A program made the translations under genes and the position numbers. Below are positions 6,155-7,567 of a stretch of DNA of 7,567 nucleotides, one piece after another (positions within the stretch are counted from its first letter, which is position 1; each line of letters starts with the position of its first letter). The notes beneath the pieces were generated by a model, which worked only from the letters and a program-made list of their open reading frames with translations, had not been told where the DNA came from and did not search any database. This DNA comes from CAYVDH01 sp964450355 (GTDB lineage Bacteria; Bacteroidota; Bacteroidia; NS11-12g; UBA955), in the NCBI GenBank assembly GCA_964450355.1, contig CAYVDH010000176.1, positions 1 to 7,567 on the forward strand, written 5' to 3'.

Positions 6155-7054
6155 GTGTTTTTGATTGCAATTACTTGCCAATCACAAGATACTACATCCG
6201 TCAAAGATTCGTTTAATTACAACGAATTAGTAAGCAAATTACAACATGAATTAGATTCCATCAAACAAGATTCGATATTCAAAGACACTTTGGTGCCAAT
6301 TAAAATCAAAACCCATGATGTGGTGGTGTATTTACAATCCAAAGCTAATCAAAGAAAATCGCTGACAAATTCTAATAATCCTCCCAAAAGGAAAAACTTA
6401 AACAATGGTTTGATCTTTTTTTGGATTGTATTTATTTTGGTATTAATGATAATTTTTAAATCGGTGTATTCTCTGCAATACAGCTTGATTAACAAAGCTT
6501 GGTACAATAAGCTATTTTACAGAGAGTTTTACGAAACACAAACCAGTGTGTTTAAAGGTAGTAAATTTTTAACTTGGTTCATCATCAGCAACACAATATC
6601 TGTAGCTATAATGATATTGATAAAATTACATTACCCTGAAATCATCAATAACGAACTTTTGATGGCTTTAAAAATTTTGGGAATAACCATTGGATTTTTT
6701 GTTTTTATACAATTTTTGAAGTTTTTATTTTCATTTTCCTTCCAACAACCGATGTTAAATCATGATTATGCCATCATTTTTAGAATGATTTTTTATGTTG
6801 GATGTTTGGCATTACTACACTTATTGGCCTTGTTTTATTACAGTAATATATTTGACTATCAATATTTTATAGTTTACTTCTTAATTGGATTCATTTTATT
6901 AGTTTACTCGTTAAGCATAGTAAAATTTTCTTTTTCCGGACTTTTTAATAATAATCAATCAAGTATATTTTTAATTTTGTATCTTTGCAGCTTTGAAATT
7001 TTACCCTTGTTGGTGTTAATTAAGATAGTCACTAAATTGATATTTAATGGATAA
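6155..7054 (+). CDS. DUF4271-like six-helix inner-membrane protein
   Basis: The listed start is a GTG giving 299 residues. The reading frame stays open upstream to 6119. The codons just before the GTG (6131-6154) read KYKFISFL, giving a good signal-peptide n-region and core with FLIAITCQSQD. A start upstream, possibly the ATT at 6125, is therefore likely. After the exported segment come a charged, probably extracytoplasmic region (12-82) and about six membrane helices at roughly 85-103, 138-157, 168-192, 205-228, 236-256 and 269-291. The end, SSIFLILYLCSFEILPLLVLIK, resembles the conserved C-terminus of DUF4271 proteins. The family's biochemical role is not known to me. It follows the Omp85 gene after 22 bases and overlaps hemD by eight. 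From memory, DUF4271 next to hemD is a recurring arrangement in Bacteroidetes, which supports the family call but not a function. Confidence 0.7.
   Translation: MFLIAITCQSQDTTSVKDSFNYNELVSKLQHELDSIKQDSIFKDTLVPIKIKTHDVVVYLQSKANQRKSLTNSNNPPKRKNLNNGLIFFWIVFILVLMIIFKSVYSLQYSLINKAWYNKLFYREFYETQTSVFKGSKFLTWFIISNTISVAIMILIKLHYPEIINNELLMALKILGITIGFFVFIQFLKFLFSFSFQQPMLNHDYAIIFRMIFYVGCLALLHLLALFYYSNIFDYQYFIVYFLIGFILLVYSLSIVKFSFSGLFNNNQSSIFLILYLCSFEILPLLVLIKIVTKLIFNG
6980..6987 (+). promoter_or_regulatory. Possible internal promoter (-7 box) for hemD
   Basis: TATCTTTG, followed by CAGC, matches TAnnTTTG. It lies inside the 3' end of the DUF4271-like gene, with its end 59 bases before the hemD ATG. No TTG is found at the usual -33 distance. 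The codons it overlaps (Leu-Tyr-Leu-Cys) are in a conserved-looking protein segment, so the match may reflect the protein rather than a promoter. Confidence 0.3.
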
Positions 7055-7567
7055 AGAGGCAAAAGTAAAAACGATATTAGTTTCACAAAACAAACCAGAA
7101 AACGGTAAATCCATTTTTGATGATTTACAAGCAAAGCTTAAACTCAAAATTGATTACCGCTCTTTCATTCAGGTAGATCCAATACCTGGGAAAGATTTGC
7201 GCAGAAAAAAATTAAATATCTTATCACATACTGCTATTATTTTTAATGCTAAAAATGCAGTTGATCATTTCTTCAGAGTAGTAGAAGAATTAAAAATAGA
7301 CTTACCTCCCGACATGAAATATTTTTGTATGACCGAAGGCATCGCTCTTTACATCCAAAAATATACCATCATGAGAAAAAGAAAAGTGTTTTTCCCTAAA
7401 ACCAATCTCGAATCTGATTTCTTTAACCTCATTCTAAATCATAAAAACGAAAAATATTTGTTCCCTTGTTCTGATATCAGAAAATCTACCATTCCAGATT
7501 TTTTTGCTAAAAATAAAATTCCTTTTGTAGAAAGCACAATGTATAAAACAGTTTCTGCGGATTTAAG
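7047..7567 (+). CDS. hemD: Uroporphyrinogen-III synthase, Bacteroidetes type (C-terminus cut by window edge)
   Basis: This frame was translated by hand from the ATG at 7047; it is open for 173 codons to the right edge, about two thirds of a normal HemD (around 250 residues). The enzyme closes the linear tetrapyrrole hydroxymethylbilane with inversion of ring D to give uroporphyrinogen III in haem synthesis, in the cytoplasm. Recognised segments of the divergent Bacteroidetes form are KTILVSQNKPENGKSIFDDL (8-27), KIDYRSFIQVDPIPGKDLR (34-52), LNILSHTAIIFNAKNAVDHF (56-75), MKYFCMTEGIALYIQKY (90-106), RKRKVFFP (110-117) and KYLFPCSDIRKSTIPDFF (136-153). The family is weakly conserved, so the call rests on this whole pattern rather than on catalytic residues. 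Its ATG overlaps the end of the DUF4271-like gene by eight bases, suggesting coupled translation. Confidence 0.82.
   Translation, partial: MDKEAKVKTILVSQNKPENGKSIFDDLQAKLKLKIDYRSFIQVDPIPGKDLRRKKLNILSHTAIIFNAKNAVDHFFRVVEELKIDLPPDMKYFCMTEGIALYIQKYTIMRKRKVFFPKTNLESDFFNLILNHKNEKYLFPCSDIRKSTIPDFFAKNKIPFVESTMYKTVSADL

Overview
The window looks like an AT-rich chromosomal segment from a member of the Bacteroidetes (Bacteroidota), probably near the flavobacteria/sphingobacteria. This rests on three things seen here. Two short stretches match the phylum's TAnnTTTG -7 promoter box just upstream of gene starts. An RluB-type pseudouridine synthase carries the long lysine-rich N-terminal tail common in this phylum. 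A DUF4271-like membrane protein is followed by the divergent Bacteroidetes form of uroporphyrinogen-III synthase. No rRNA, tRNA, CRISPR array, insertion sequence or phage gene was found, and no gap between genes exceeds 300 bases.

Left part (1-2666, all minus strand). A nucleotide-sugar epimerase/dehydratase gene is directly followed by a family 2 glycosyltransferase of the polyprenyl-phosphate mannosyltransferase (DPM1-like) type. The stop and start codons abut with no gap, so the pair looks co-translated, and it plausibly makes a sugar donor and loads it on a lipid carrier. After about 90 bases come a sigma-70 family (ECF-like) factor and the start of a second protein, overlapping by 4 bases. 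The second protein runs off the left edge and resembles the N-terminus of zinc-less Bacteroidetes anti-sigma factors. This sigma module is much poorer in G+C than the glycosyltransferase beside it.

Centre (2667-2903). A 237-base divergent intergenic region carries one candidate -7 box for each direction.

Right part (2904-7567, all plus strand). Four closely packed genes follow: an RluB-type 23S rRNA pseudouridine synthase with a repetitive basic tail, an Omp85/BamA-TamA-like outer-membrane protein, a six-helix DUF4271-like inner-membrane protein, and uroporphyrinogen-III synthase (hemD, cut by the right edge). Spacings are 37 bases, about 22 bases, and an 8-base overlap, so they could form one transcription unit. 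A possible extra promoter for hemD lies inside the third gene.

Most of the window is ordinary core-genome content. The points most worth checking are the repeat-bearing RluB tail, the near-leaderless rluB promoter, the Lys-for-Arg change in the Omp85 signature loop, the missing conventional start codon of the DUF4271-like gene, and the unseen partner genes of the sigma module beyond the left edge.
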